Shown here: piece by piece, positions 43,744-52,079 of the stretch
Numbering within the stretch: the stretch's first letter is position 1
Layout of the letters: each line of letters begins with the position of its first letter
Assembly: GCF_036237315.1 (NCBI RefSeq)
Contig: NZ_CP108356.1
Location: 7,321,501 to 7,385,500, forward strand
Direction: 5' to 3'
Source of the DNA: Streptomyces sp. NBC_01351
GTDB lineage: Bacteria > Actinomycetota > Actinomycetes > Streptomycetales > Streptomycetaceae
DNA: 64,000 nt
Program-made: the position numbers and the translations under genes
Notes under the pieces: generated by a model
What the model was told of the DNA's origin: nothing
Databases searched by the model: none
The model's input: the letters and a program-made list of their open reading frames with translations, nothing else

Positions 43744-44283
43744 ATGTCGACCGCCAAGCCCGCCGCCCTCAGCTTCCGCAGTGCCATGGAGGCGGACGTG
43801 ACCGAGCTGGTGGCGCTCGTCGAGTCGGCGTACCGCGGTGACGCCAGCCGGGGCGGCTGGACCACGGAGGCGGACTACCTGGAAGGGCAGCGCACGGACC
43901 CGGACGGGGTCCGCCAGATCATCGACGCCCCCGATGGAACCCTGCTCGTCGTCGAGCGCGCGGACGAGCTCGTCGCCTGCTGCCAGCTCGAACACCGCGG
44001 TGACCACGCCTACTTCGGCATGTTCGCCGTCCGCCCCGGACTGCAGGGCGGCGGCCTCGGCAAGGAGATCCTGGCCGAGGCCGAACGCCGAGCCCGCGAG
44101 ACGTGGGGTGCCACGGAGATGCGGATGACGGTGGTCAACGTACGGGAGGAGCTCATCGCCTACTACGTGCGGCGCGGCTACCGGCGCACCGGCGAGCTGA
44201 GCCCCTTCCCCTACGGCGACGAGCGCTTCGGCGTCCCGCTCCGCGACGACCTGGCCTTCGAGCTGCTGGTCAAGCCGCTGTAG
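43744..44283 (+). CDS. GNAT family acetyltransferase
   Basis: 179 residues from ATG 43744, preceded by GGAG. The core GMFAVRPGLQGGGLGKEILAEAERRARETWGATEMRMTVVNVREELIAYYVRRGYRRTGEL holds the acetyl-CoA loop (Q-GGGLG). The N-terminal part (VALVESAYRGDASRGGWTTEADYLEGQRTD) is typical of small-molecule N-acetyltransferases. The substrate is not predictable. Convergent with the GDPD-like gene. Confidence 0.88.
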   Translation: MSTAKPAALSFRSAMEADVTELVALVESAYRGDASRGGWTTEADYLEGQRTDPDGVRQIIDAPDGTLLVVERADELVACCQLEHRGDHAYFGMFAVRPGLQGGGLGKEILAEAERRARETWGATEMRMTVVNVREELIAYYVRRGYRRTGELSPFPYGDERFGVPLRDDLAFELLVKPL

Positions 44284-44310
44284 GCCCGCAGGTCGCCGCA
44301 GGAGGTCCCG

Positions 44311-44994
44311 TCAGGCGGTGAAGCGGCCCGTGCTGCGGATCTCCGGGAAATCGGTGACCGCGCCGTCCAGCCCGAGGGACCGCGCCAGCCGCAGCAGGTC
44401 CAGGGTGTTGACCTCCCCGCCGATGACCCGCAGGCCGGCCGCGTGCGCCTGCTCGACGGCCTCCAGGGTGAGGCGGCGGACGTCCAGCGCGAGCGTCGTG
44501 GCACCGGCGTCCAGCGCCCGCGCGATGACGTCCCCGCCGGGGGACTCCGCCCACAGCGTGGTCCGTACCCCCGGCACCAGCCGGGCCGTCTCGGCCAGCA
44601 GCGCCGCGTCGGGCGAGGCCACTTCCACCCGCGCGGTCAGGTCCCGGCGCAGCAGCAGTTCCGCGAGCACCCCGACGGCGGCCCGGTCCCGTACGGACAC
44701 CTGGAGCGGGGCCCGCACCGCGTCCAGGACCTCGTCGAGGACCGGCACGTGCTCGCCCTGCCCGGCGTCGAGCCCGCGCAGTTCGGCCAGGGTCAGATCG
44801 GCGACGGCCCCCGAACCGTCGGTGGTCCGGTCCACGTCGGGATCGTGCAGGGCGACGAGGGCGCCGTCCTTGCTCAGTCGCAGATCGAGGGCGATGACGT
44901 CCATGCCGGAACGTTCCGCTCGCAGGTAGGACCGCAGGGTGTTCTCCGGTTCGACACCCATGACCCCGCGGTGACCGATGGTGAGGAAAGTCAA
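44311..44994 (-). CDS. glycerophosphodiester phosphodiesterase-like protein with altered metal site
   Basis: 227 residues of GDPD fold. Conserved parts are IGHRG with catalytic His8, EPENT, HDPDVDRTTDG with His50, and the C-terminal VNTLDLLRLARSLGLDGAVTDFP. Two metal ligands of the family are changed: the ELD pattern reads ALD (Ala36-Leu37-Asp38), and the later EIK pattern reads SVR (Ser100). The normal function is to split glycerophosphodiesters into glycerol-3-phosphate and an alcohol. With these losses activity may be weak, use a different metal arrangement, or be absent. No signal peptide. Confidence 0.8.
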   Translation of the reverse strand: MTFLTIGHRGVMGVEPENTLRSYLRAERSGMDVIALDLRLSKDGALVALHDPDVDRTTDGSGAVADLTLAELRGLDAGQGEHVPVLDEVLDAVRAPLQVSVRDRAAVGVLAELLLRRDLTARVEVASPDAALLAETARLVPGVRTTLWAESPGGDVIARALDAGATTLALDVRRLTLEAVEQAHAAGLRVIGGEVNTLDLLRLARSLGLDGAVTDFPEIRSTGRFTA

Positions 44995-45185
44995 GGTTCT
45001 CTCGCTTCCGTCGACGGCGGCTCCCCGCGCGGTCGCGGTGTCCCGACCGGCCGCGCGCGATGAGGACGCATGCTAGTGCGCCCCGGGTGCGAAGGGACCG
45101 CCCGTGCAGCACCCCGAACGGGGCGTTCCGGCCGCTTCCCACAGGGGTCGTACGAGACTGCGCGGCCGCCGTCGACGGCTTCGCG

Positions 45186-45809
45186 TCACCCGGGCGTGGG
45201 CGAGTCCCCGCCGGCTTGACGACCGGGTGCGCGGGCGGCTTCGAGCTCCGCCAGGTCGGTGAGCATGGCTTCGGCCAGGTCCAGTTCGGCCAGGTGCTGC
45301 CGCTCGCTCCAGCGCAGCGCGAGCGTGGGGAACGCCCATTCCGGTACGTCGGCCGCGTGCTCCATGGCCTCGCGCACGGCGGCCAGTTCGCCCCGGGTAC
45401 GGTCCATGTGCTCGCCGACCATCGCGCGCAGCTTCTCCGGCTCGGCGAGGTGCCCGAGCCACACCCGCAGCAGCAGCCCGTGCTTGAGCACCGGCGGCCC
45501 GGCTTCGTCGGTGTCGGCCGCCCACCCGGCGAGGGCCTCGCGGCCCGCGTCGGTGATGGCGTAGCGCCGCTTGGCGCGCGCCTCCTCGGGGCCGGAGCGC
45601 GCGGAGGACGCGTACCCCCGTTCCTCCAGGCGGCGCAGCTCGGCGTAGATCTGGCTGATCGCCGGCGACCAGTAGAAGAAGCGCAGCGAGGAGTCCGCCC
45701 ACTTCTTCAGCTCGTAGCCGGTCCGCTCTCCCGGAAAGGAGAGGAGGCCGAGCACGGCCCACGCGGTCGGTGGCAGCTCTTGCTTCTTCGGCTCCTGACT
45801 ACTAGTCAT
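45186..45809 (-). CDS. PadR family regulator
   Basis: 207 residues from ATG 45809. The winged helix is PTAWAVLGLLSFPGERTGYELKKWADSSLRFFYWSPAISQIYAELRRLEERGYA, followed by the C-terminal Vir-type helical dimerisation domain. It is divergent from the flavin monooxygenase gene, with only 49 bp between starts, so the promoters overlap and it most likely controls that gene and itself. Inducers of PadR proteins are often phenolic or lipophilic. Confidence 0.88.
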   Translation of the reverse strand: MTSSQEPKKQELPPTAWAVLGLLSFPGERTGYELKKWADSSLRFFYWSPAISQIYAELRRLEERGYASSARSGPEEARAKRRYAITDAGREALAGWAADTDEAGPPVLKHGLLLRVWLGHLAEPEKLRAMVGEHMDRTRGELAAVREAMEHAADVPEWAFPTLALRWSERQHLAELDLAEAMLTDLAELEAARAPGRQAGGDSPTPG

Positions 45810-45858
45810 ATTCCGAATTGAAGTGAGGCCAGGCACCGGACGCAACCCTGGAGGCACA

Positions 45859-46980
45859 GTGAAATTCTCCGTCATCTTTGAGGCTCAGCTTGCGGACCCG
45901 ACGGTGGATCGGGAGCACCAGGTGATCCGCGACTGCGTCGAGCAGGCCGTGCTCGCCGAGAGCATGGGCTTCGACCGGATCTGGGCCGTGGAGCACCACT
46001 CCTTGAAGTGGTACGCGCACATGAGTGCCCCCGAGATCTTCCTGACCTGGGTCGCGGCCAGGACGAACACCATACGCATCGGGCACGGCGTCGTGTGCAT
46101 GCCCTTCAACTTCAACCACCCGGTGCGGGTCGCCGAGCGGGCCGCCATGCTCGACCTGCTCTCCGGCGGCCGGCTCGACCTGGGAGCCGGGCGCGGGGGC
46201 ACCGAGCAGGAGACCTCGCTGTGCGGGGTGGACAGGGACCGCACCACGGCCGAGGTCGAAGAAGCCCTGCGGATCATCGGCAAGGCCTGGCAGGAGGAGG
46301 AGCTGGAGTACCACGGTGAGCTGATCGACATCGACCCGCACCCGATCCTGCCGAGGCCGAAGCAGACCCCGCATCCGCCGCTGTTCCTCGCGTGCAGCCG
46401 GGGCGAGACCCTCGTGCAGGCCGCCGAGCTGGGGATCGGGGCCCTGGTGATGGGCTTCGCCGGACCGGAGTCGATCGTCGGGATGCGGTCCGTCTACGAC
46501 GCGGCGATCGCCGGGCGGGACGGCAGCCGGTTCGTGTCCACCGTGGTCAACGACCACTTCTCGGTGCTCTGCCCGACCATCGTGCTCGACGACCGGGAGG
46601 AGGCGCGGCGGATTGGCATCCGGGGGCAGCGGTTCTTCGCCCAGTCCATCGGTCACTGGTACGGCGGGGCGGGCATCCCGGACGAGGCGGTGGTCGTGGG
46701 CGCCGACGAGGCCGCGGAGATGCGCAGGGCCGCCGAGCAGGTGGTGGCCCGGCTGCACGAGCTGGACATCCCCGTCCGCCCCACCTCCACCGCCACCTTC
46801 AACGCCGACCACGCCTACGGCACCGCCGACGACGCCATCGCCTACGTGGAACGGCTCCGGGAGGCGGGGGCCGACGAGATCATGTGCCTGATCCAGATGG
46901 GCACGGTCGAGCAGGAGGCGTGCCTGGAGACGCTGCGGCAGTGGGGCGAGAAGGTCATCCCGCACTTCCGGGGGGCGTGA
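45859..46980 (+). CDS. LLM-class (luciferase-like) flavin-dependent monooxygenase
   Basis: 373 residues from the GTG at 45859 with GGAGG before it. The barrel start VKFSVIFEAQ, then FDRIWAVEHHSLKWYAHMSAPEIFL, RIGHGVVCMPFNFNHPVRVAERAAMLDLLSGGRLDLGAGRG, are typical of bacterial luciferase-like FMNH2- or F420-dependent oxidoreductases. Translation is coupled to the next gene (ATG within TGATG). Together with the esterase it may degrade or modify a ketone or ester through Baeyer-Villiger-type chemistry, which is inference. Confidence 0.9.
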   Translation: MKFSVIFEAQLADPTVDREHQVIRDCVEQAVLAESMGFDRIWAVEHHSLKWYAHMSAPEIFLTWVAARTNTIRIGHGVVCMPFNFNHPVRVAERAAMLDLLSGGRLDLGAGRGGTEQETSLCGVDRDRTTAEVEEALRIIGKAWQEEELEYHGELIDIDPHPILPRPKQTPHPPLFLACSRGETLVQAAELGIGALVMGFAGPESIVGMRSVYDAAIAGRDGSRFVSTVVNDHFSVLCPTIVLDDREEARRIGIRGQRFFAQSIGHWYGGAGIPDEAVVVGADEAAEMRRAAEQVVARLHELDIPVRPTSTATFNADHAYGTADDAIAYVERLREAGADEIMCLIQMGTVEQEACLETLRQWGEKVIPHFRGA

Positions 46981-48050
46981 TGACCCACACCCCGCGCCCG
47001 GCGGCCCACGACGGTCCGGCCGCCCACCAGGATCCGGCGGCCCACCTGGATCCGGCCGCCCGTCTCGATCCCGCAGCCCGGCCCTACCTCGACGCCCTCA
47101 CCGCAGCCTTCCCCGACGTCGGCGGGCGCGTCACCGACGCCGACGAGGCGCGGCGGATCCTCGCGGCCGCGCCGCGCCCGGCCGCCGCGCGGCCCCGGGT
47201 CGGCGCCGTGGAGTACCGGACGGTGCCCGGCCCGCCGGGAGCCCCGCCGATCCCCGTACGGATCTACCTGCCCGACCCGGAGGAATGGCCCGGGCCCCGC
47301 CCGACCGTGGTGTTCTGCCACGGCGGGGGCTGGGTGCTCGGCGACCTCGACACCTACGACACCACCGCCCGCGGCATCTCCCGCGGGGCCGGCGCCGCCG
47401 TGGTCTCGGTCGACTACCGGCGGGCCCCCGAGCACCGCTTCCCGGCCGCCCTGGAGGACGCCCACGCGGCCCTGTGCTGGGCCGGGGGCCACCTCGACGA
47501 GCTGGGAGGCGCCCGGGGGGCCCTGGTGGTCGCCGGGGACAGCTCAGGGGGCAACCTCGCCGCCGCCTCGGTGCTGATGGCGCGGGACCACCGGCAGTAC
47601 AGGGGGCCGGCCGTCGCCCTCCAGGTGCTGGTCTATCCCGCCCTGGACGCCGCCCAGGACAGCGACTCCTACCGGGCCGACGCCGAGGGCTGCTTCCTGA
47701 CCGCCGCGCACATGCGCTGGTTCTGGGCGCAATACCTCGGGCCGGAGGGCCCGGCGGACCATCCGCTGGCCTCGCCGCTCGGCGCGGACCTGGCGGGGCT
47801 GCCGCCGGCCCACGTGGTCGTCGCCGGGTGCGATCCGCTGCGGGACGACGGGGCGGCGTACCACCGCCGGCTGGCCGAGAGCGGGGTTCCTTCCGTCCTT
47901 GACGTCCGTCCCGGGCTGTTCCACGGCTTCCTCGCGCTGGCCGGAGTGCTGCCGGAGGCTCGCGAGGCGCTGGAGCAACTGTGCGGAGCCATAGCTTCCA
48001 CCCTTTCGGACGGGAAGACTTCCGGTGAAGGAGGGGGTGACGCAGGATAA
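46980..48050 (+). CDS. alpha/beta hydrolase, hormone-sensitive lipase family esterase
   Basis: 356 residues. The oxyanion motif HGGGW and nucleophile motif GDSSGG are in order, followed by the catalytic Asp region (VVAGCDPLRDDG) and His (GLFHGF). The start codon overlaps the previous stop, so it is coupled to the monooxygenase. The first 36 residues hold five tandem hexapeptides of PAAHxD type, which is not usual for the family. It probably hydrolyses short-chain or lactone esters produced by the partner enzyme. Confidence 0.9.
   Translation: MTHTPRPAAHDGPAAHQDPAAHLDPAARLDPAARPYLDALTAAFPDVGGRVTDADEARRILAAAPRPAAARPRVGAVEYRTVPGPPGAPPIPVRIYLPDPEEWPGPRPTVVFCHGGGWVLGDLDTYDTTARGISRGAGAAVVSVDYRRAPEHRFPAALEDAHAALCWAGGHLDELGGARGALVVAGDSSGGNLAAASVLMARDHRQYRGPAVALQVLVYPALDAAQDSDSYRADAEGCFLTAAHMRWFWAQYLGPEGPADHPLASPLGADLAGLPPAHVVVAGCDPLRDDGAAYHRRLAESGVPSVLDVRPGLFHGFLALAGVLPEAREALEQLCGAIASTLSDGKTSGEGGGDAG
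46998..47087 (+). repeat. five tandem 18-bp repeats coding PAAHxD/PAARxD
   Basis: Five in-frame 18-bp units at the start of the esterase gene encode PAAHDG, PAAHQD, PAAHLD, PAARLD and PAARPY. The degeneration from first to last copy suggests slipped-strand expansion. Copy number may differ between strains. Confidence 0.75.
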
Positions 48051-48066
48051 TTTCCCGCTTTACCTC

Positions 48067-48096
48067 TTGAACGGGAGAGCCTCATATGCCTACGCT
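48067..48096 (+). promoter_or_regulatory. promoter of the DUF6421 operon
   Basis: TTGAAC (48067-48072), 18 bp, TACGCT (48091-48096). It fits the housekeeping sigma consensus of streptomycetes and lies 36 bp before the ATG at 48132. Confidence 0.5.
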
Positions 48097-48131
48097 GCCT
48101 TGACGTGAGGTTCTCCTGTGGAGGAAGTGAC

Positions 48132-49538
48132 ATGACGGAAACTCTTGTGCCGGGCATCGGCGGGGCCGCAATAACCGCCGGGGCGCGGGTGGTCGACCAC
48201 CCCGCGTGGCCCGAGCTCAAGGCCGCCGTGGAGGAGATCCGCCCCTGGCAGGCCAAGGACGGCTCGATCGACTTCGAGGCCGAGGGCGCACCCGCCCAGC
48301 ACACGGCCGAGGCCGCCGTCGGGCGCGTGATCCGCGCCGTCGAGGAGCTCTCCCCGCTGCTTCCGCACGCCACCGCGTACCACGAGGCGCTGGTCAGCGA
48401 CCTGCGCAAGTGGGCCGCGGGCGGCTTCGAGGTGCCCGACTTCCTCGACTCCCTGCTGGCCTTCCACCCGGCCGCCGAGCGCGCCGACGGGCTCCAGCAC
48501 CTCGTCGTCTTCCCGATGTACACGCAGAACGGCAACCCGGACCGCAACCTGGAGGCCGTCGCGCTCAAGATGGTGTGGCCCGAGTGGCTCGCCGAGCTGG
48601 AGCGCACCCGGTACGACAACCCGCTCTTCCTCGGCATCACCTTCGAGGACTTCACCGCGGGCTACGACACCCACTCCGCCGTGCTGTTCCCGGAGACCAT
48701 CGCCGTGCGCGAGGCCCCCGAGCGCTTTACGTGGGGCGGCATCTTCTGCGACCGCGAGGCCGCGCGCTTCCGCAAGGTCACCCAGGCCGCCGTCGACATC
48801 CTCGGCGTCGACCTGCCCGCCGACATCGCCGCCATGGTCATCGACCAGGAGCGCTGCGAGAAGGCGTTCGTCCTGTGGGACATGGTCCACGACCGCACCC
48901 ACAGCCACGGCGACCTGCCGTTCGACCCCTTCATGATCAAGCAGCGCCAGCCGTTCTGGATGTACGGCCTGGAAGAGCTGCGCTGTGACCTCACCGCCTT
49001 CAAGGAGGCCGTGAAGCTGGAGTCCGAGGGCAACGAGCACGGCCGTGACGTGCAGTACGCCGTCCTCTTCGACCGGATGTTCCGCTTCCCCGTCTCCGGT
49101 GACCGCAACCGCAACTACGACGGCCTCGGCGGCCAGCTGCTCTTCGCGTACCTCCACAAGCACGACGTGGTGCGCTGGACGGACAACAAGCTGAAGATCG
49201 ACTGGATGCGCGCCCCGCAGGTCACCAACCAGCTGTGCGCCGAGATCGAGGACCTCTACCGGGCCGGCATCGACCGCCCGAAGCTCGTTCACTGGTTCAA
49301 GGCCTACGAGCTGGTCTCGACCTACCTCGCCCCGCACCCGGGATCCAAGTGGGCCAAGGGTCCCGACGCGCTCGACATGACGCAGCCGCCGCGCAAGCTG
49401 GTGGACGACGTGCTTCCGGACGAGTTTCCGCTCAGCATGTTCTTTGAGGCGCTCGCCAAGAAGCTCAAGGGAGTGATCGCCTCCACGAAGGGCATCACCG
49501 CCCTGAATGCCGAGCAGGTCGAGCGAGTCGCCGCGTGA
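48132..49538 (+). CDS. DUF6421 family protein
   Basis: 468 residues from ATG 48132, preceded by GAGGAAG. A large soluble protein with well-conserved looking blocks: HLVVFPMYTQNGNPDRNLEAVALKMVWPEWLAELE, FTWGGIFCDREAARFRKVT, VLWDMVHDRTHSHGDLPFDPFMIKQRQPFWMYGLEELRCDLTAF and RNYDGLGGQLLFAYLHKHDVVRW. The His-rich HDRTHSHGD plus ELRCD could be a metal site. It has no known function. It is followed at 26 bp by an SDR gene and then a threonine-aldolase-like gene, an apparent operon. Confidence 0.8.
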   Translation: MTETLVPGIGGAAITAGARVVDHPAWPELKAAVEEIRPWQAKDGSIDFEAEGAPAQHTAEAAVGRVIRAVEELSPLLPHATAYHEALVSDLRKWAAGGFEVPDFLDSLLAFHPAAERADGLQHLVVFPMYTQNGNPDRNLEAVALKMVWPEWLAELERTRYDNPLFLGITFEDFTAGYDTHSAVLFPETIAVREAPERFTWGGIFCDREAARFRKVTQAAVDILGVDLPADIAAMVIDQERCEKAFVLWDMVHDRTHSHGDLPFDPFMIKQRQPFWMYGLEELRCDLTAFKEAVKLESEGNEHGRDVQYAVLFDRMFRFPVSGDRNRNYDGLGGQLLFAYLHKHDVVRWTDNKLKIDWMRAPQVTNQLCAEIEDLYRAGIDRPKLVHWFKAYELVSTYLAPHPGSKWAKGPDALDMTQPPRKLVDDVLPDEFPLSMFFEALAKKLKGVIASTKGITALNAEQVERVAA

Positions 49539-49564
49539 GCGCTCGCCCACAGGAGGCTGCACAG

Positions 49565-50326
49565 ATGAACGGCTCCGGGAACGGCAACGGAAAGCTGCAC
49601 GGAGCGGTGGTGGCGGTGGCCGGGGCCGGCGGGCCCGCCGGCCGCGCCACCCTGCTCCGCCTCGCCGAGGCGGGCGCGATCGTCGTCGCCTCCGACGCCG
49701 ATCCGGCGCGGCTGGCGGAGGCCGTGGACGCGGCGCGCTACGCGCACGGCGGCGCCACGATCACCGGTGACACCGTGGACCTGCTCGACCTGGCCGCCAC
49801 CCAGGCCTGGGCCGAGCAGACCGAGAAGGAGTTCGGCCGGATCGACGGCCTGGTCCACCTCGTCGGCGGCTGGCGCGGCAGCAAGACCTTCACCGACGTC
49901 GACCTCGCGGACTGGGACTTCCTGGAGAAGCTCCTCATCCGCACCGTCCAGCACACCTCGCTCGCCTTCCACGACGGGCTGCTGCGCAGCGACCGCGGCC
50001 GCTACGTGCTGGTCAGCCAGTCCGGCGCGCACAAGCCGGTCGCCAACAACGCCGCGTACAACGCGGGCAAGGCGGCGGCCGAGGCGTGGACCCTCGCCAT
50101 GGCCGACTCCTTCCGCAAGGCCGGGGGAGACGAGGATCCGGGGGCTGCTGCTGCGATCCTGGTGATCAAGGCACTGGTGCACGACGCGATGCGCGCCGAG
50201 CGTCCCAATGCGAAGTTCGCGGGCTTCACCGACGTGAAGGAGCTGGCCGAGGCCATCGCCGGCGTCTGGGAGCGGCCCGCAATCGATGTGAACGGACAGC
50301 GTCTGTGGCTCACTCCGCAACCGTGA
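49565..50326 (+). CDS. SDR family oxidoreductase
   Basis: 253 residues from ATG 49565, with CAGGAGG upstream. The NAD(P) loop is VAVAGAGGPAGRATLLRLAEAG, and the active site has S (VLVSQSG) and YNAGK (YxxxK). It is a Rossmann-fold dehydrogenase, substrate unknown. It is in an apparent operon with DUF6421 before and the aldolase after. The overlap with the next gene (GTGA, or 22 bp) indicates translational coupling. Confidence 0.88.
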   Translation: MNGSGNGNGKLHGAVVAVAGAGGPAGRATLLRLAEAGAIVVASDADPARLAEAVDAARYAHGGATITGDTVDLLDLAATQAWAEQTEKEFGRIDGLVHLVGGWRGSKTFTDVDLADWDFLEKLLIRTVQHTSLAFHDGLLRSDRGRYVLVSQSGAHKPVANNAAYNAGKAAAEAWTLAMADSFRKAGGDEDPGAAAAILVIKALVHDAMRAERPNAKFAGFTDVKELAEAIAGVWERPAIDVNGQRLWLTPQP

Positions 50327-51399
50327 GAACCGACCTCGGGAAGACCGACGCCCGCCGCCACCACGATCCCGCGGTCCGGGGTTTCGCGAGCGACAACTAC
50401 GCCGGGGTGCACCCGGAGGTCCTGGCTGCCGTCGCGCTGGCCAACGGCGGCCACCAGGTCTCGTACGGCGACGACGAGTACACCGAACACCTGCAGAAGA
50501 TCTTCCGCAGCCACTTCGGCCCGTACGCGGAGGCCTTCCCGGTCTTCAACGGCACGGGCGCCAACGTCACGGCCCTCCAGGCCATGACGGACCGCTGGGG
50601 CGCCGTGATCTGCGCCAAGACCGCCCACATCAACGTGGACGAGGGCGGCGCGCCGGAGCGGATGGCGGGCATCAAGCTGCTCGCCGTCCCCACCCCGGAC
50701 GGCAAGCTCACCCCCGAGCTGATCGACCAGGAGGCCTGGGGCTTCGAGGACGAGCACCGGGCGATGCCGCAGGTCGTGTCGATCACCCAGAACACCGAAC
50801 TGGGCACCGTCTACACCCCCGACGAGATCCGCGCGATCTGCGAGCACGCCCACGGGCTGGGCATGAAGGTCCACCTGGACGGGGCCCGGATAGCCAACGC
50901 CGCGGCCTCGCTCGACGTGCCGATGCGGGCGTTCACCAACGCGGTGGGCGTGGACGTGCTGTCGTACGGCGGCACCAAGAACGGGATGATGTTCGGCGAG
51001 GCCGTGGTGGTGCTCAACCCGGACGCGGTCCGGCAGATGAAGCACATCCGCAAGATGTCGATGCAGCTCGCGTCCAAGATGCGGTTCGTGTCGGTGCAGC
51101 TGGAGGCGCTGCTCGCCAAGGACCTGTGGCTGCGCAACGCTCGGCACGCCAACGCGATGGCGCAGCGACTGGCCGCGGGTGTCCGCGAGACCGACGGCGT
51201 GGAGCTCCTCTATCCGGTGCAGGCGAACGGGGTGTTCGCGCGGCTGCCGCAAGAGGTGTCACGGCGACTGCAGAAGCGTTTCCGCTTCTACTTCTGGGAC
51301 GAGAGCGCCGGCGACGTCCGCTGGATGTGCAGTTACGACACCCAGGAAGAGGACGTCGACGCCTTCCTCCAGGCCCTGAAGGAAGAGCTGGCACGCTAG
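50305..51399 (+). CDS. threonine aldolase family PLP enzyme
   Basis: 364 residues from GTG 50305, or 358 from GTG 50323, which overlaps the SDR stop as GTGA. Fold type I: FASDNYAGVHPEVLAAVALANGGHQVSYGDDEYTEHL, then KVHLDGARIANAAA with the PLP-binding Asp, and LSYGGTKNGMMFGEAVV with the Schiff-base Lys. Low-specificity L-threonine aldolases split threonine or other beta-hydroxy amino acids into glycine plus aldehyde. An SDR dehydrogenase beside it could oxidise the same beta-hydroxy compounds. The real substrate is unknown. Confidence 0.88.
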   Translation: MAHSATVRTDLGKTDARRHHDPAVRGFASDNYAGVHPEVLAAVALANGGHQVSYGDDEYTEHLQKIFRSHFGPYAEAFPVFNGTGANVTALQAMTDRWGAVICAKTAHINVDEGGAPERMAGIKLLAVPTPDGKLTPELIDQEAWGFEDEHRAMPQVVSITQNTELGTVYTPDEIRAICEHAHGLGMKVHLDGARIANAAASLDVPMRAFTNAVGVDVLSYGGTKNGMMFGEAVVVLNPDAVRQMKHIRKMSMQLASKMRFVSVQLEALLAKDLWLRNARHANAMAQRLAAGVRETDGVELLYPVQANGVFARLPQEVSRRLQKRFRFYFWDESAGDVRWMCSYDTQEEDVDAFLQALKEELAR

Positions 51400-51410
51400 A
51401 ACCCAAGTCT

Positions 51411-51469
51411 GCATAGCTATACCCTCGACTGTAAATCTATTGATCTACGGTCGGGGGCATAGTTATGCT
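51411..51469 (+). promoter_or_regulatory. 27-bp imperfect inverted repeat spanning a leaderless promoter
   Basis: The arms 51411-51437 and 51442-51468 match at 22 of 27 positions around a TATT centre, and all five differences are transitions. The right arm and centre contain TTGATC (51440-51445) and TATGCT (51464-51469), 18 bp apart, a good -35/-10 pair. The next ATG (51477) is 7 nt after the -10, so the transcript probably starts at or next to it. A dimeric or tetrameric regulator could cover the promoter. As RNA only the left part would be read, from the opposite strand. Confidence 0.65.
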
Positions 51470-51476
51470 CCGGGGT

Positions 51477-52079
51477 ATGCAGCTGATCCAACAGAACCCC
51501 GATATTCACGCCTACCTGGCGTCGGATGAGGCGATCGACCACTGGCATCCCCTGGTGCAGGAAACTGCCGAGGCCCTCTGGGATGCCACCGGCGACGCAT
51601 ATTCATACGCCAAAACCGCCTTCGAGTTCGTCCGCGACACCATCCCGCACTCCGCGGACTCCGGCGATCCGCGGGTCGCCTGGCGGGCCTCCGACGTCCT
51701 CGCCACGCGCAACGGCATCTGCTACGCCAAGGCCCACGCCCTCGTCGCCCTGCTGCGCGCCCAGGGCATCCCGTCGGGGCTGTGCTACCAGCTCCTCGGT
51801 GATGACGGCGACGGGGCGAACGCCGTGATCCACGGCCTGGTCGCCGTCCGGCTGCCCGGCAGTGAGAGCTGGGCCCGGGTGGACCCGCGCGGCAACAAGC
51901 CCGGGGTGGACGCGCAGTTCAGCCTCGACGCGGAGCAACTGGCCTTCCCCGTACGCCCGGAGCTCGGCGAGGTCGACTATCCCGAGCTGTACGCGGCCCC
52001 GCACCCGGCCACCCTCAAGGCGCTCCAGGGCTCCGCCGACCGGCCGGAGCTGTGGCGAAACCTGCCGACGGCCCTGTGA
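51477..52079 (+). CDS. transglutaminase-like cysteine peptidase domain protein
   Basis: 200 residues from ATG 51477. An in-frame ATG at 51465 lies inside the -10 box and is therefore unlikely. The transglutaminase-core triad is visible: Cys in RNGICYAKAHALVALLRAQGIPSG, His in VIHGLVAVRL and Asp in ARVDPRGNK. Such domains act as proteases, amidases or crosslinkers. There is no signal peptide, so it acts in the cytoplasm. Its 3' end overlaps the convergent MFS gene by 65 bp. Probably translated from a leaderless mRNA. Confidence 0.85.
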   Translation: MQLIQQNPDIHAYLASDEAIDHWHPLVQETAEALWDATGDAYSYAKTAFEFVRDTIPHSADSGDPRVAWRASDVLATRNGICYAKAHALVALLRAQGIPSGLCYQLLGDDGDGANAVIHGLVAVRLPGSESWARVDPRGNKPGVDAQFSLDAEQLAFPVRPELGEVDYPELYAAPHPATLKALQGSADRPELWRNLPTAL

